Notes: a model not told the origin generated them from the sequence alone. A stretch of DNA of 64,000 nt from Przewalskia tangutica (GCA_029844215.1 CM056718.1:166831396-166895395); one strand, 5' to 3'. Numbered from the stretch's first letter, positions 34,384-47,270 are shown. Numbers and translations: made by a program.

Positions 34384-37300
34384 TCAACCTTTAATCCATC
34401 CAGTTGAACTAATCTTATTAGATAAAGATAGCCACCCAGATTGCGTGGAAGTGAACTTACCCCCTGATCCAAATGCTGGCAAGCTGACATACCGAGGACA
34501 TGACCCAGAAGAGACTCGGCCACTTTTAATGATAGATCTACTTGCACAATCACGAGGCTGCAAAAGAGACAAGAATTGAGAACCCTATTCACATTAATGA
34601 TAAAAATGGGAGCTTTGGGGATGGTAGTTTGACAATATACAATTAGACATGTTTTGATATAACATTTAGCAATAGACAGTTAGACATAAACTTAACCAAG
34701 CAGAGATTTAGAATTAGGATGTCCATGTTATCTGCTAACATGTAAGAGTTAAGATGAATGAACTTGGAAAGGAAGTACAGAATCACTCATCTCTAAATTT
34801 TACACTCATGATATCTACATGTTAGATTTGGACAAGGAAAGAAGTTAACAACAAACAAGGAGTGCGCTATTGAAGGAAATAATAATTGATGCTGTAGCCT
34901 AAACAATGACAGACATCTTAAATGAGGCCATCAACATCGCCTTATAAATGAAGTGATTTCGCATTAAGCAACTCTTGCAATTATTCATTCAGAGATCAGA
35001 GAGAACCAACCTGGAAATCCTTATAGAAGCATATTCTTAGTTCCTCCACCGCATCGCCTGAACATATCAACTCCGGAGTTGCATGAAAGGCATTTTGAAT
35101 GGCTGAAATGATGCCTCCCAGTGGATATTTCTCAGAATTTGATGGTACATACCCGGCTTCAAACAGAACTTCCTGGTTAATCTCAATTTTTAGTACATCA
35201 GTGGTGGTCAACTACCAGGCAAAAACACCATATAATTATATGAGTAAGAGGAATGACATAAGTTTTCAACCAAATGAAATGAAGTTGTAGTGACATTTTA
35301 ACAAGAAAAAAACATTTCAACATGGAATGCTAAAAGAATGTTAAGTAATTCAATGGTTAACATATCCAGAAAGTTATAATGCAGTTAATTAAGAAAGAAT
35401 TCGGTACACATGCGAGAAAGTGTTCACTTTTTTCAGTATAATAAAGTCCAACTGCTAACCACTTTGGTATATTTTGCATCTTGACAAAGGATACTCTAAT
35501 GAGCAGTAAATTATTGCAATGAAATAAATTCCAGTAGGTTACTGTAGGTGTTACCGCAAGCTTGTATATCTGATATTGTAGACTATCATCCATTTAAAAG
35601 TGTACATCAGCCAAGAGAAATTTTCTTAAGAAGGCTATTGAAAATATACGTGATTTCAAGTTTTGACATAATATATAAACCAAGTTATTCAAGATGAGCT
35701 ATTAAGCTGCTGTTGTGTCTGACACATCAAACAATTTCTTGGCCCCAATACTGAATATATGCAAATAAGCTAACTCAAAGTCAATGAACTTACAGTGACA
35801 TTATATTTGAAGTAAACATTCAAAGTCGTCAGGAAGTACTCATACTCATCATGGACAACTGGATAAGAACATGTCCCGTGTTTTTCTGCAACAATGAAAT
35901 AAAATTATAAGAGATCACTCACTACATATAAAAAAGAACTTTGGATTTTAGGTTGGAGTTGGTAGGCTGGTATATTTTAACATCTCCATATTACGGTTAG
36001 GTGCTTTCTTCAGAAGTTAAAGGACAGTATACCCATCTGAAGTATTTTAAGGGTTCTTTTTGGCTGCCAGACAAGAGACAGGATAAAGGGCAAATAAAGT
36101 TATCCCACATTTACTGGAAAATGACATTCCAGACTGGCCTTAACTTCAGCTTAATTATCCGCAAACTTTCATATAAAATTGTTCCTATTTTAAATTTTTG
36201 ACTTGTCAAAAAAAGAAGAAAAAGAATGTAAAATGAGAATGTACAAGGACGATAACATGTTAATGTAATTAATATCCAGGAGAAGAAGGAACCTAAATTG
36301 TTAGAAGAAGTTAGCAATAAGGTACTTTCTATTTTATACATCCTTCTCATAAGTAAAGAATCTTGCTTCTCACTCCAATCAAAGAATCTTGCACAAAGCC
36401 ATCAGTTGTCTTGCAAGAATTATATAAATTGAAAATAAAATAAGGCAAAGAGTGATTACCCCACTGAAAATGAATATCTCCAGGGTCAGTATACAAGAGA
36501 TGCAAGGAGGACATGTTAGTTCCTTGAATTGTATTGAATTCTTTATCAATCATTAGTACAAGTAACAAATGAAACCACCTCATGAGCCCAAAATGTTCCT
36601 TTTCCATGATGGCAGGTTGAGGCGGCCTCACAACTAAAAGAAGGCCAGTACTTCCTTAAGGGCTTGAGCAATGTTGAAATCTACAAAATTAATGGATATA
36701 TAAAGCTCAACACAAAATGTTTCAGACTCAATGTTGATGAATAGATATATAAGTATGCAGTAGAAAATGGATGCCCCTTAAAGCTGAAGAAATACAAGCT
36801 TCTTTATTCAGTCTCATCTGCTGAATCCTCAATATTTTAAGTAGATCAATGGAGTAAATTAACACAAATCCTTTTATCAAGAACTTGCAGCTGCTCATAT
36901 TAAATATGTTACTTGAAGCAACTTGCCAGAAAGATATTAATGGGCTTAACATTCTAACTACATCTGCATACTTAATCAAGAACTGGCATACTATCTCCCA
37001 GCACAAAAACCAAGTTACCTTAAATCTGTATCGTCAGAGGCAATACAAAATACATTGCAAATCAACTGTTTCAACCATGCCATACACTTTAAATACATGA
37101 TAATTAAATCCAGAAAAGACGTCTTTTTATATTAAGGCAAAGTTCAGGATTGATCAAAGGTTACTGGAAAAAAGAAGAAGTAGCACTACAAACTAATAGA
37201 GCAGAGTGAAATGAGTGTTCAAACAAGACAGATTATACAGTATGAAATACAAACTTATTGGGAAGAGGTGATTAGACGGGATATGGCACAGGTGCAACTT

Positions 37301-39183
37301 ACTGAGGACATGACCTTTGATAGGGGGTTGTGGAGGACACGGATTAGGGTAGAAGGGTAGTAGGTAGTCGAGTGTAGTCCTACTTAAGCTTACAAAATGA
37401 TAGTGTAGTGTTATTACTGTAGGCTCGATTAGCCTACCACACTTATATGTAGTTTGATTCATTCATGCTACTATGTGTTCTTTAGTGTAATTTATTTGTC
37501 TTATTTAGCTGTGTTAACTACTGCTTCCTATTGTTAGAATGCACTACCATGACGCATTCGATTTTATTATCTGTATGTTCATATTGCTTTAATTTCTCGT
37601 TTTTTCTTTGATTATGCTTGGTCTTGAGTCGAGGGTCTCCAGGAACAGCCACTTCACCTATCAAGGTGAATATAAGGTCTATGTACAATCTATCCTCCCC
37701 AGACTCCACGTTGTGGGATTTCACTGGGTATGTTGTTGTTGTTGTTATGCAATTTAGGACTCCTTAACAAAAAACAGAAATAGGAATGATTGATCTGCTC
37801 ATAAAAGAATGATTGCTAGTGGCACATCATGTAACTTTGCCGAATACTGATTCCCAAAGTAAAAAGCTTTGGGGGAACCCCCTTACGGATGGACAACAAC
37901 ATTTGCAAATACAAACATTTCACATTTTTCTTGAAAATTCATCGTTTATTGGAAGCTTATTCTCTGTGACAAACGTTTCTGGATTAGGAGTCAATAGCAG
38001 ATCTTGACAAACCATATAAACAGTTCTTCAATCCTAGCAAGAGAATATTACCCTATTCAAGCACACCAACACTTGCAGCTAGTGCATTTTGGATAAGAAT
38101 TATTTGTAGCATTCACAACTAATAAACTTCTCTACCGTCAAATTAAATGAATGTTTGGGAACGAAAGCACAAGCCCATCCTCCATGCCAACACGTGCTTC
38201 CGGTCTTTAACTAAACATTAATAGTTCTACCAATTAATTCTCCCTTAAGACATGTCTTTACCTAACAATAACAGTTCCGCCAATTAACTCGCTTCAAACG
38301 GTCCTCACAAAAATAAAATGGTGGCGCTGGGAAAAGTCATAGCAATATACCTCTTTTTTGTCAAATTGGGAACCAGAACAGCAAGCAGGCCAAGTTCCGT
38401 CATTGTAATCAGTCCAAAGTCCATCTGAAGCACGAGAAACATTATTCAATTCTAGCTCTCACATTGCACAACATAAAAACAAAATAAAAATACATTCTTA
38501 ATAATCGTAATACGACTTACGAATCGTGAATACAGATGGCGCGTTGGAGCTGAAATACACAGACACAACACACACAAAAAAGGTAAGCCTCCACCTTCAA
38601 ATGTCATCAAATCCTTACAAAAATCACAACTAGCTTACTTTAATAAATTCGTTAGACATGATATAATTTAACAACCGGAGAAAAAGAAGAGGCAAAATGA
38701 AGGAATCAATCGACAATTACTCTGCCTCTATCTGGTGGATTCATTATCATTTCACTAATTTTACAACTCCCGACCGTCTCAATTTATGTGACATCTTTCT
38801 TTTCATGGTTTATAATCACTCAAATATCTATGACTTATTTTAGATCACAAGTATCAAAAGTTTTCCTTTCTTTCTTAAACCTTGTGCTAACGCAAACAAC
38901 TGGAGGGAGTATCTGTTAACCACCTGATTGAATAAAGTTTAAGAAAGAGAAGTTACCGGCAACAGGCATTGGAAGAACAACACTGGGTGGTATGCCGGCA
39001 AGCGGTGCCAGGCCATAAGAGAGATAGCATGAAGTAATCAAACTCTCTCTGGTGTCCGCTTCGCCTTCGTAGCATTCCTTCTTCCACATCCCAACTACCG
39101 TTGATTCCGATAACGGAAAAAACTCCGAATAGCAGAGGTAACAATTGCATACAGAGAATCGCTTTGATTTTAAGGGAACCCAT
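34384..39183 (-). CDS. RNS2: RNase T2, RNS2 type (class II S-like ribonuclease), eight exons
   Basis: Minus-strand exons: 39183-38957, 38549-38521, 38424-38351, 36680-36579, 36463-36460 (4 nt), 35885-35794, 35172-35011, 34557-34384. All introns are GT-AG and phases agree, giving 287 residues. RNS2 enzymes cleave RNA by transphosphorylation and act in the ER/vacuole in rRNA turnover. Residues 1-30 form a signal peptide with a hydrophobic core (ILCMQLLPLLFGVFSVIG). Then EFDYFMLSLLWPG, the Cys-rich CCSSNACCR, catalytic site I FTIHGLW, site II HEWEKHGTC, NSEKYPLGGIISAIQNAFH, RICFYKDFQPRDC and CPRYVSLPAF follow in family order. I chose the Met at 39183 because it directly precedes the signal peptide; an upstream in-frame Met at 39267 would bury it. 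The C-terminus is uncertain: a strong donor (GG then GTAAGT) inside the last exon could splice to another end. Introns carry a Stowaway-like MITE and a LINE end. Confidence 0.88.
36460..36463 (-). other. 4-nt microexon (TGGG) of RNS2
   Basis: On the minus strand: TATTCATTTTCAG then TGGG then GTAATCACTC. The preceding exon ends CAT GAG and the following one starts AAAAACACGGG. Only with these four bases does the frame give H-E-W-E-K-H-G-T-C, the second RNase T2 catalytic signature; direct joining gives a frameshift and early stop. Splice consensus on both sides is good. Confidence 0.85.
37262..37746 (+). mobile_element. 5'-truncated RTE-type LINE 3' end in RNS2 intron 3
   Basis: An open stretch of 32 codons (37262-37360) begins EEVIRRDMAQVQLTEDMTFD and ends WRTRIRVEG plus stop, the C-terminus of plant RTE LINE ORFs as I know them. 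The 3' UTR runs on to CTCCCCAGACTCC, GTGGGATTTCACTGGG and a (TTG)n tail ending at 37746. It lies antisense to RNS2. Some element sequence may extend left of 37262. No target duplication found. Confidence 0.8.
38764..38909. mobile_element. Stowaway-like MITE in RNS2 intron 1
   Basis: Ends CAACTCCCGACCGTC and CAACTGGAGGGAG are weakly inverted (the right end read backwards starts CTCCCTCCAGTTG), with TA on both sides (38762-38763 and 38910-38911). 146 bp, non-coding. Confidence 0.5.
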
Positions 39184-39540
39184 TGCGAACGGCGGAGCTG
39201 CGATCGTTGACGTTAAGTGAAGATAATTTGGCATCTCCCAAGTTAACCACATTACTATACTTAGCATACTTGTCCAGCTATTAAGAGTACTGGCGCGATG
39301 CGCGGAGAGTTAGAAAAAAATTGTAATAAATTATTATCTTATTTGTTTGATTACCTTATATTGGATCAATTATAAATTTAAACTATTTAATCCATAATAA
39401 AAAAATTATAATAGATTATCAATTAAGTAAAGATATGTATTAATAATAATAATTAATTAATGTAAGTGCATGTGTAATCACATAAAGTATTTAATGATTC
39501 TACATAAACACATGATAAGTTTTCACCCTAATATAAATAA
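39184..39540. other. Presumed RNS2 promoter region
   Basis: Upstream of the RNS2 start on the minus strand. AT-rich beyond 39320. No distinctive promoter element was picked out with confidence. Confidence 0.4.
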
Positions 39541-39555
39541 AGTGCAAAAAATTAA

Positions 39556-39652
39556 TCCGCATGGGTAATCAAATTGGTATAGCAGTAGTGCGTGAGACCG
39601 CAAGGTCACGAGTTCGAGGCGGCGCGTTATTTCGTCAACAAAAAAAAAAAAG
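39556..39652 (+). mobile_element. Short SINE with 15-bp target duplication
   Basis: Flanked by perfect 15-bp direct repeats AGTGCAAAAAATTAA (39541-39555 and 39653-39667). The 97-bp body has an A-box-like TGGTATAGCAGTAGTG and a B-box-like GGTCACGAGTTCGAGGC, and ends in a poly-A run. Small for a SINE, so possibly internally deleted. Confidence 0.8.
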
Positions 39653-39667
39653 AGTGCAAAAAATTAA

Positions 39668-40130
39668 GTGCTACTTTAGTCCCTCTTGCAAAGAAAGAAT
39701 GCATTAAATTCTTCTAAGCTTGTTTGAGCACTTTAAACTATGTTAATTTAGCAGAGTTTTGACTACCATTTTTGTTTCTCGATGCAGTTAATGCACCCAA
39801 TAACAAAAATTCTATGAAAGGAAATAATACGAATTATATAGTCATCCAATAAATTTACGCATTTTATTTTTATTTATTATATTACATTATTATTTTACAT
39901 CGACAAATTGAAAATTTGAACTTTATGGATTCAATTTTCTTACTGAATTTTTAGTTTATTTTAAATTTTTGTTCTATTATTCCATTGTCTAAATTAATTA
40001 ATGTAATAGAAAATTAAGCAATTAATATTTTCTTGGATGATGAAAGTTTTATTTTTGTGAAAATGCAAAATTATCATAATGATTAGGGACAACTTGTTTC
40101 TGGCTAACTATGTTTTGGGCTTTTAAGACG
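39668..40130. other. Intergenic, nothing recognised
   Basis: AT-rich sequence with no coding or repeat structure that I can name. Confidence 0.5.
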
Positions 40131-40138
40131 ATATTAGT

Positions 40139-40709
40139 TAGGGATGACAATTGGGGCAGGGCAGGGTAAGCTCTTAACGGGGCAGGGCAGAGCGGGACAA
40201 GGTAAAATTAGTTTGGTTAAAAATTAAAATGGGGCAGGACAGGGCGGGGCAGGACAAAATTAGTTTGGTTAAAAATTGAATTGGGCAGGACAGGTGGTGG
40301 ATTTTGAAGAAAATCAGGTCCAAATCATGGATATAATGTTATTCTAACCGAGAATTCTCCCTTGTTTATTCTTTATTGTACATTTTATTTTACTGTTGTT
40401 GTTACTCAGAGCTATCACCAGTGAGAAATTCTCAAGTTGATACATTCATATGATGGTAAGTTGGTAACAGAATGTGGGCGGTAGTGCACTTGTGTAGACT
40501 AGAGTTCGAATTTCAATAGAGATTAAAAGAAGTTAACAAAATAAATATCAAATTGAAAGTGAAAAATGAAAAATAACTGGGCGGGGCAGGGCTTAACGGG
40601 GCGGGGCAGGGCAAATTTTTTAAAAATGCTAAACGGGCAGGGCAGAGCGGGTTAACATCTTAGCAGATCAAGACTTTTCCTGCCCTAACCCGCCCCATTG
40701 CCACCCCTA
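40139..40709. mobile_element. hAT-like MITE with perfect 8-bp TSD
   Basis: Starts TAGGGATGACAATTGGGGC and ends CCCCATTGCCACCCCTA (reverse complement TAGGGGTGGCAATGGGG). Perfect 8-bp duplication ATATTAGT at 40131-40138 and 40710-40717. Subterminal zones are dense in GGGGCAGGGC motifs on the left and on the right. 571 bp, non-coding. Confidence 0.85.
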
Positions 40710-40717
40710 ATATTAGT

Positions 40718-41146
40718 ACAAAACAATTTATTCTTAATCATGTATTTTACTATTAAAATGTGTAAGATATTCTTCTTAACATACACTACGTTCTTTAAAA
40801 AATATTGCAAGTAAATTTTTTTATTCCTTAAAATACAAATAGAAGAAGTAATTTTACCTTCACCGAAAATGTTTTTCAATGAATGACTGAGATATGTGAA
40901 TATTGACTCCTACTTTAGATGTAGGGGATTAAATATAGGAGAAGTAAAGGGAGACATAGACAAAGATAAAAATACAAATTCAAGATAAATATATTCAACT
41001 TAAAATAAAAATTTAATCTATAAATAAAATTTAATCTTTATATTCTAAAAACAATATCTACAAATTAAAAATTAAAAATTATTATAATGGTACGAAGATG
41101 CAAGCAACATTTTTATACTAACGGAATTAAATTGTTATGTAAAATG
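40718..41146. other. Intergenic, nothing recognised
   Basis: Very AT-rich; no feature seen. Confidence 0.5.
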
Positions 41147-41290
41147 CAACAACAACAACAACGACATATCCAGTGAAGTCCACAACGTGAGTCTGGGGAG
41201 GGCGCATATCTTATCTCTATCTTGGTAGGTAGAGCAATTGTTTTCGAGAGACTCTCGATTCAAGACAAAGCATAAGCATAAGCAAAACAA
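41147..41290 (-). repeat. RTE LINE / TS SINE 3' tail, minus orientation
   Basis: Plus strand AACAACAACAACAACGACAT, then CCAGTGAAGTCCACAACGTG and AGTCTGGGGAGGG, the reverse complement of the tail at 37660-37746. Truncated copy. Confidence 0.7.
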
Positions 41291-43890
41291 GAAAAACGGT
41301 CAGACCCGAATAAGACGTAAAAATGCAATTAAAAGTAAATCTTATGTTTCTTTTTTCCTTTCTTCCTTTTTCTCTCTCTTCTAAGGAAAAAAAAGCAACC
41401 CATATCCAAATTTAAAATTATATCTTTCAAGTCCAATTAAATTTAAATTTCCTATTTAACTCATATACTTTTTATTTCAAATCAGATTCAAATTCTAATA
41501 ATATTATTAGATTTAAGATATGTTTGTCATAAGGATAGACAGATCTATATTAGAAAAAAAGTTATTTATCTTTTAAGTCAAATTCAAAAAATGATCATAT
41601 TTTAATTCAAATTAAATATTATATTTATCCAATACTGGTGGTCTGACAGAAAAGCTGAATAGGAACATAGATGAGTATGATCAACCCAATAATGTGTCAA
41701 GACACAACTGGCAAGGTCAAGAAACTCCACTGTTGTCCAGTTCACAATATGAGCAGATAATAAAGCTATTAAATCATAACATGGAAAAGAAGGAAACCAA
41801 CCATAAATCATAAAAAGAAACTACTATACAGCCATCTGCAAATGCAACAGGTATGAATAGTCATAAAGCCTTAGTTGTAGCTAATATTCTTAAACAGTGA
41901 AATATTGATACTGGTGCCACTAACCATATGGTGTCTGATCTAAACATGTTAAACAAGGCAATTAGAGTAGATGTTACATCTAAGCCTAAACAAGTACATT
42001 TACCAAATGGTGAAATGAGTAATACACACTAGATCTAGTAGCATTTCTGACAGGAGTACTCTTAAAGATGTGTTCTATTTGCCACAATTTAAGTTCAACT
42101 TAATGTATGTGTCTCAATTAACTAGAGAATTAAATTGTGCTGCTATATTCTATTCTGATTTCTGTGTATTTCAGGATCTTTACAATGGGAGGGTGAAGGA
42201 GATTGGTAGGCTACAAGATGGACTATACATGTTAGTGAATCAGACATCAATACATCCTTTAAAAGAAAAAATGAAGTTAGGACTATATGGAAAACAACAG
42301 AGATTCTGCTGGTGTAACTAAAGAAGAGATTGAATTGTGGCATAAAAGATATGGGCATACTTCTAGCACTATTCTTAGTAAACTGATTAAAGCAAGTATT
42401 AGTGATATATCCAGTACCTTAAGAAACGGTAATGTGTGTCCTTGTGCTAAGCAATGTAGATTACTTTTTCCTATTAGTAAGAGTACAAGCATATCTAGTT
42501 TTGATTTGATACATATGGATGTTTGGGGCCCTTATAAAGTGCCAACTTATAATGAAAAGAAGTATTTTCTTACAATAGTAGATGATTTCTCTAAAATGAC
42601 GTGAATTTACTTGCTTAAACTGAAATCGGATGTGAGTGTTGTTATTCGATAGTTTCTTACTTTTGTACATACTCAGTTCAATAAAGTAGTAAAGATAGTC
42701 ATGTCTGATAATGGTACAGAGTTTGTAAATGACACTTGCACAAACTTGTTTCTAAAGCTAGGAGTCCTACATCAAAGGTCATGTCCTTATACTCCACAAC
42801 AAAATGGAGTGGCTGAAAGGAAACATAGACATATCCTAGAGATAACTAGAGCTGTGAGACTACATGCAAATATACCTCTGAAGTTCTGGGGAGTCTGTGT
42901 ACAAGCTGTTGTCTATTTGATAAATAGATTACCCTCTTCTGTTACTGGTAAAACACTTTATGAGAAACTATACAAAAAAAACCATCAATTGGTTATCTAA
43001 ATATGTTAGGATATCTGTGTTTTGCAAATAAGCTAGTTGTGTCTGATAAGCTACAATCTAAAGTGAAGCCTTGTGTCTTGATGGGGTATTCTGAAAACCA
43101 GAAGGGATATACATAACCGATTATTTTTTGTAAATAGAGATGTGGTGTTCAGTAGATCCAATTTTCTTAGATAATACAATTGGTCAACCTGGTAACTGCT
43201 ATAACACAGACACATATGTAAATATACCTATATGTAATCAGCAAACTGCTGCACAAGAAAAAACACTCATCTCATAAAATAATCACACTAATCCCACAGA
43301 GGACTCAACTATTCTTAACTCACCAGAAGATATAATTCGAATATCTCAGAGTCTAATACAACCTAATGATAATAACTATTTACCTATCAGAAAGTCCACT
43401 AGATCAAAACAACCCCCAATTTAGCTAAAAGATTTTGTCATAAAGAAAGCAAATACAACAAGTGTTCTTTATTCTATAGCCAATTATATATCATATAAGA
43501 CAATCTCACAAAAATATAGGGCCTTTCTCACTGCCTTCTCAGAAGTAATAGAACCAAAAAACTATAATGAAGCTTCTAAAGATCCAAGGTGGGTGAAGGC
43601 AATGGAAGTAGAAATAAAAGCCTTACAAGACAACCACACATGAGAAATTGTGAACCTACCTATAGAAAAAAAACTTATAGGATGCAAATGAATATACAAA
43701 ATAAAATACAAGGAAACAAGTGAAATAGAGAGGCTAAAAGCCAGGCTTGTGGCAAAAGGGTACAGTCAAAAGGAAGAAATAGACTATCATGAAACATTCT
43801 ATCCTGTAGTAAAAATGGTAACTGTTAGAATCATCCTATCTATGGAAAGATTATAGACATTGGCACATTCATCAAATGGATGTGTACAAT

Positions 43891-45204
43891 TGTTAGCGAT
43901 ATTTCGAATGTTCACGCAAGCGCACACATCATTCACAAGTAATATAGTCTGGTAAGATCGAATATCGTCCTCAGAGACTGGTTATCAAGTACCGATTATC
44001 TAAGCTATGGTTCTATTTGGTGAACGTTAATTGATTTGTATTTTTATCTAATAACTAAGGCTAAGTAATTGCAGAAAATAAACTAACTATGATAATACTT
44101 TGATTTAAATCAGTTATGAAGAAATTAGGGCTTTCAAAATTCTCGACTATCCACTCTATTCAATCCGTAATGCAACTAGAATGACTTCATCTTCTACGTT
44201 AAGATATCGGTTAACTAACCTGTCTTATATTACGGTTAGGACATATAATCACTCAACCTCAGTGCAGAACCTTTCTATATTTCTATGATAGGATTTACCA
44301 CATATGAGGATTAAGAACAGTAACCTATAATGCTACACAAGTATCGGGGTACGCGATTTTAACCTATGTCTAGTCAATTACATCATATCCAAATCTCTTC
44401 TCTCGATTCTTGATTCGAAATCATATATATTATGATAATTAGTGATCAATTAATTATCAAACATTCATACCAATTATTGACTAAATCTTAATCAAGTGAA
44501 TAAGAATTCAAACTACTGCATTAATTCATGAATAGAAGTTTCAAGCGATTCATAAGAAAAATCCTAATAAAGTGTTTAGCTCCTAGTCATAGTCATACTA
44601 AGAACTAACACAAAATCCATACATAAACTGAATTAAAACAAAGAAAAGAGAAAAGAAAATAACTTGAAAAGCCTCCAAAGTTGTCTTGCCTCCTTTTCTA
44701 GCCTCCAAAGTAGAATTGTGAAATATGTACAAGATGCCTCAAAGTAGAATCAATAATATGACCTAGGGTATAGGGTTTTATACTTATAAACTATATTGCT
44801 TTGGACCCTTATACCCCTGTCCAATTTTGGCTCGGATCTGCAAAATTCTGCGTCGGCACCGCGGTCCTGTAGCCAACCTGAACTCGCGGATCTTTTGGCA
44901 CGCAGTGATAATGGCACTGCCGAAAATGCATCGACAAATATTTTCTAAAATTGTCCTTTTCTCTTCCGGACTGCGTCTGATTTCTATACTTCCCGGGACT
45001 TCTTAGGCTTCATTTCTTGGCCCTTTTAGTGTGCAATTTCATCTCAAATAAGCTCATTTCATCTTCTTTTTGACGTTTCTCCATTTATGACCGCTATGAC
45101 TCAAAAGAAAGAAAAACAATCACAATACTATACTAAACACGAATGAAATTAGTAAAATACTAACTAAAAATGACTCAAAAAGTGTATACAATATATATCT
45201 AACA
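43891..45204 (-). repeat. LTR of the Athila-like element (3' LTR by element orientation)
   Basis: 1,314 bp. Plus strand starts TGTTAGCGATATTTCGAATG and ends ACAATATATATCTAACA. Confidence 0.85.
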
Positions 45205-46688
45205 AATACCTGCAAACTTAAACTTTACTCGCCCTCGAGTAAAGCACAAAAAAAAATGAAAACGAAAATAAAAACCTTTACTCGCCCTTGAGTAAAGATC
45301 AAAACAAAAACAAAACTTAATGAAATGGATCAAGTAACTATAACCATGTTGCCTCAATATCATGGATGAAAGTAGGATAATATGTTAGAACATATATAAC
45401 ATGAATAATTAGCAATCTAGAAATTCAAGTTAGATATTTCACAAATTCACTTAGATCATGATCAATGAAAATATAAACACCTAACCTATGCATGCCAATT
45501 TCATTCCATCTTTTCCAAAATGTTATAGACCTGTTTACTTGTCATTCTCCACTAATCATAGACAAACACATTAAAGATCATCAGGACTTTTAAGGGTTGT
45601 AATGTAGGCTTAGGCTGAGGTAGATAAAAGTAGGCATTTAGGCTCAATTACGTACCATAAGCATTTTTCATTCAACTCTTTTATTTTCTTTTGGTTTTCT
45701 TTTTAGTTTCACACCCACTTTCTCCGTTCCTTCTTTTGAGAGAATGAGACACATTATAAATAACAAGCACCCAAACTTAGACTTTTGCATATTTTTCATT
45801 GGGGTGCATCAAGTTTTCATTCTTTTTTTATCTCTTTTTCAACACTTTTAATTCCAAGGATCTTCAATTATCACTTATGGCACAAACATGGAAACATAGG
45901 GTGTCAAACAAAGATATTATTTTAGGCTCAACGGGGCTGAATAAGGATACAATTTATGTCAGGGTAGGTAATGAATGGTCAGAAGGGCTATCAAATAAAT
46001 GCCGGAATCATCTCCCTAAACATATACATCTTAACTATTTCGCCTCAAATAACAAGCAAACAGATTTTCTAGACATTTTCAATCTTTCTTTCCATAATCG
46101 ACACACATAGGCTAAGCACAAATATCCCAAATAATTAGATGTCATGAGTTTTTGGCATATCTAACTTAAGCACACAGATTGTCGTTTTTAATTCCATTAC
46201 ATTATCTCACTTTATCCACTCAATGTCTTTAGCAACTACAACATGCTTGATCCATAAAAAAAAATTATGACTAAAAAACACATGGAAGGACACAAAAATA
46301 TAATAAATAAATAAAAATAAAAAAACTCAAAAACAGACACACAAAATAAACTAAGATCCCCCTCAAACTTAAACGACACATTGTCCTCAATGTATGAAGA
46401 CTAAAAACAAGGGACAACTTACTGACACAACACATCGGTCATAACGGAGGTATGAGAGGAAATTCTGGAATCGCACAGTTTTCAAAATTTCAGCATTTTT
46501 GCCACCTTTTTCCTTAGAGATAGCTTCTAGTCCACCTGTCATCCAAAAACACAAGACAAAAACTCAAGATCGTGAGACTGCTCAAGACAAAATAAAACAA
46601 ACTAGAACAGAAATTGAAATAACATAATTAAAAACATTGGGTTGCCTCCCAGCAAACGCTGTCTTTAGCGTCTTTTAGCCGGACACAA

Positions 46689-47270
46689 TTAATCGTTACT
46701 AGTCCTCAGTGGATCCTTCTGCGAACTGCTTGCAATCCGCACAGTTATTGTTGCAGGTCTCACTTCAACTACAATAATTTTTTCAAGCAAGGGCCTCAGA
46801 TTTAAGATTGTCCCCCAATTACACAAGACAGACTTGTCTTCTAGGCTCTCTATACTGTAGGGATCAGTGAAACTCCCTACATCTCTCAACTTTTGGGGGT
46901 GCCCTTGAGGGTATGGACTTTCTGGGTGGGGCTCAGCAAAGACATCTGGAGGTGTTTCTTCTGCAATGGGTACAGCAAAAAGGAACTCCAAGGAATCCAA
47001 AAAGGTGAAAAATTGGATTTCAGTAACCCCTTATTTATCTACACCAACCACCTTTCTCAATTCTTCAACAACTTGGTGTGGTTCAGGCTCCTCACTTTGC
47101 TTACCACTTCTCACAATGGTGTCGCTAGACAGATTTTCTTGCGGTACATTAATCACCATATCCATCAGTTGCCCTATTTGTATCTTCAGATATTTGATGG
47201 ACACCCTTGTCTCAGCCATAAACTGAGTCTGACGCCTTGGTGAGCTCATGTATGGCTGCCTGCAACTCAT
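46689..47270 (-). pseudogene. Possible gag remnant frames in the Athila-like element
   Basis: Two minus-strand frames: 47270-47031 (polar, containing QLMDMVINVPQENLSSDT) and 47000-46689 (containing SFTDPYSIESLEDKSVLCN). No domain is recognised; position after the primer-binding site suggests gag-derived sequence. They are short and lack enzymatic motifs. Confidence 0.35.

Noticed and set aside
36347..36631. 94-codon minus-strand frame as a separate gene
   Set aside because: Its first part is RNS2 exon 4 read in another frame and the rest is intron.
39183..39267. Upstream in-frame Met (39267) as RNS2 start
   Set aside because: It would add 28 residues before the hydrophobic signal peptide; the Met at 39183 puts the signal at the N-terminus as in the family.
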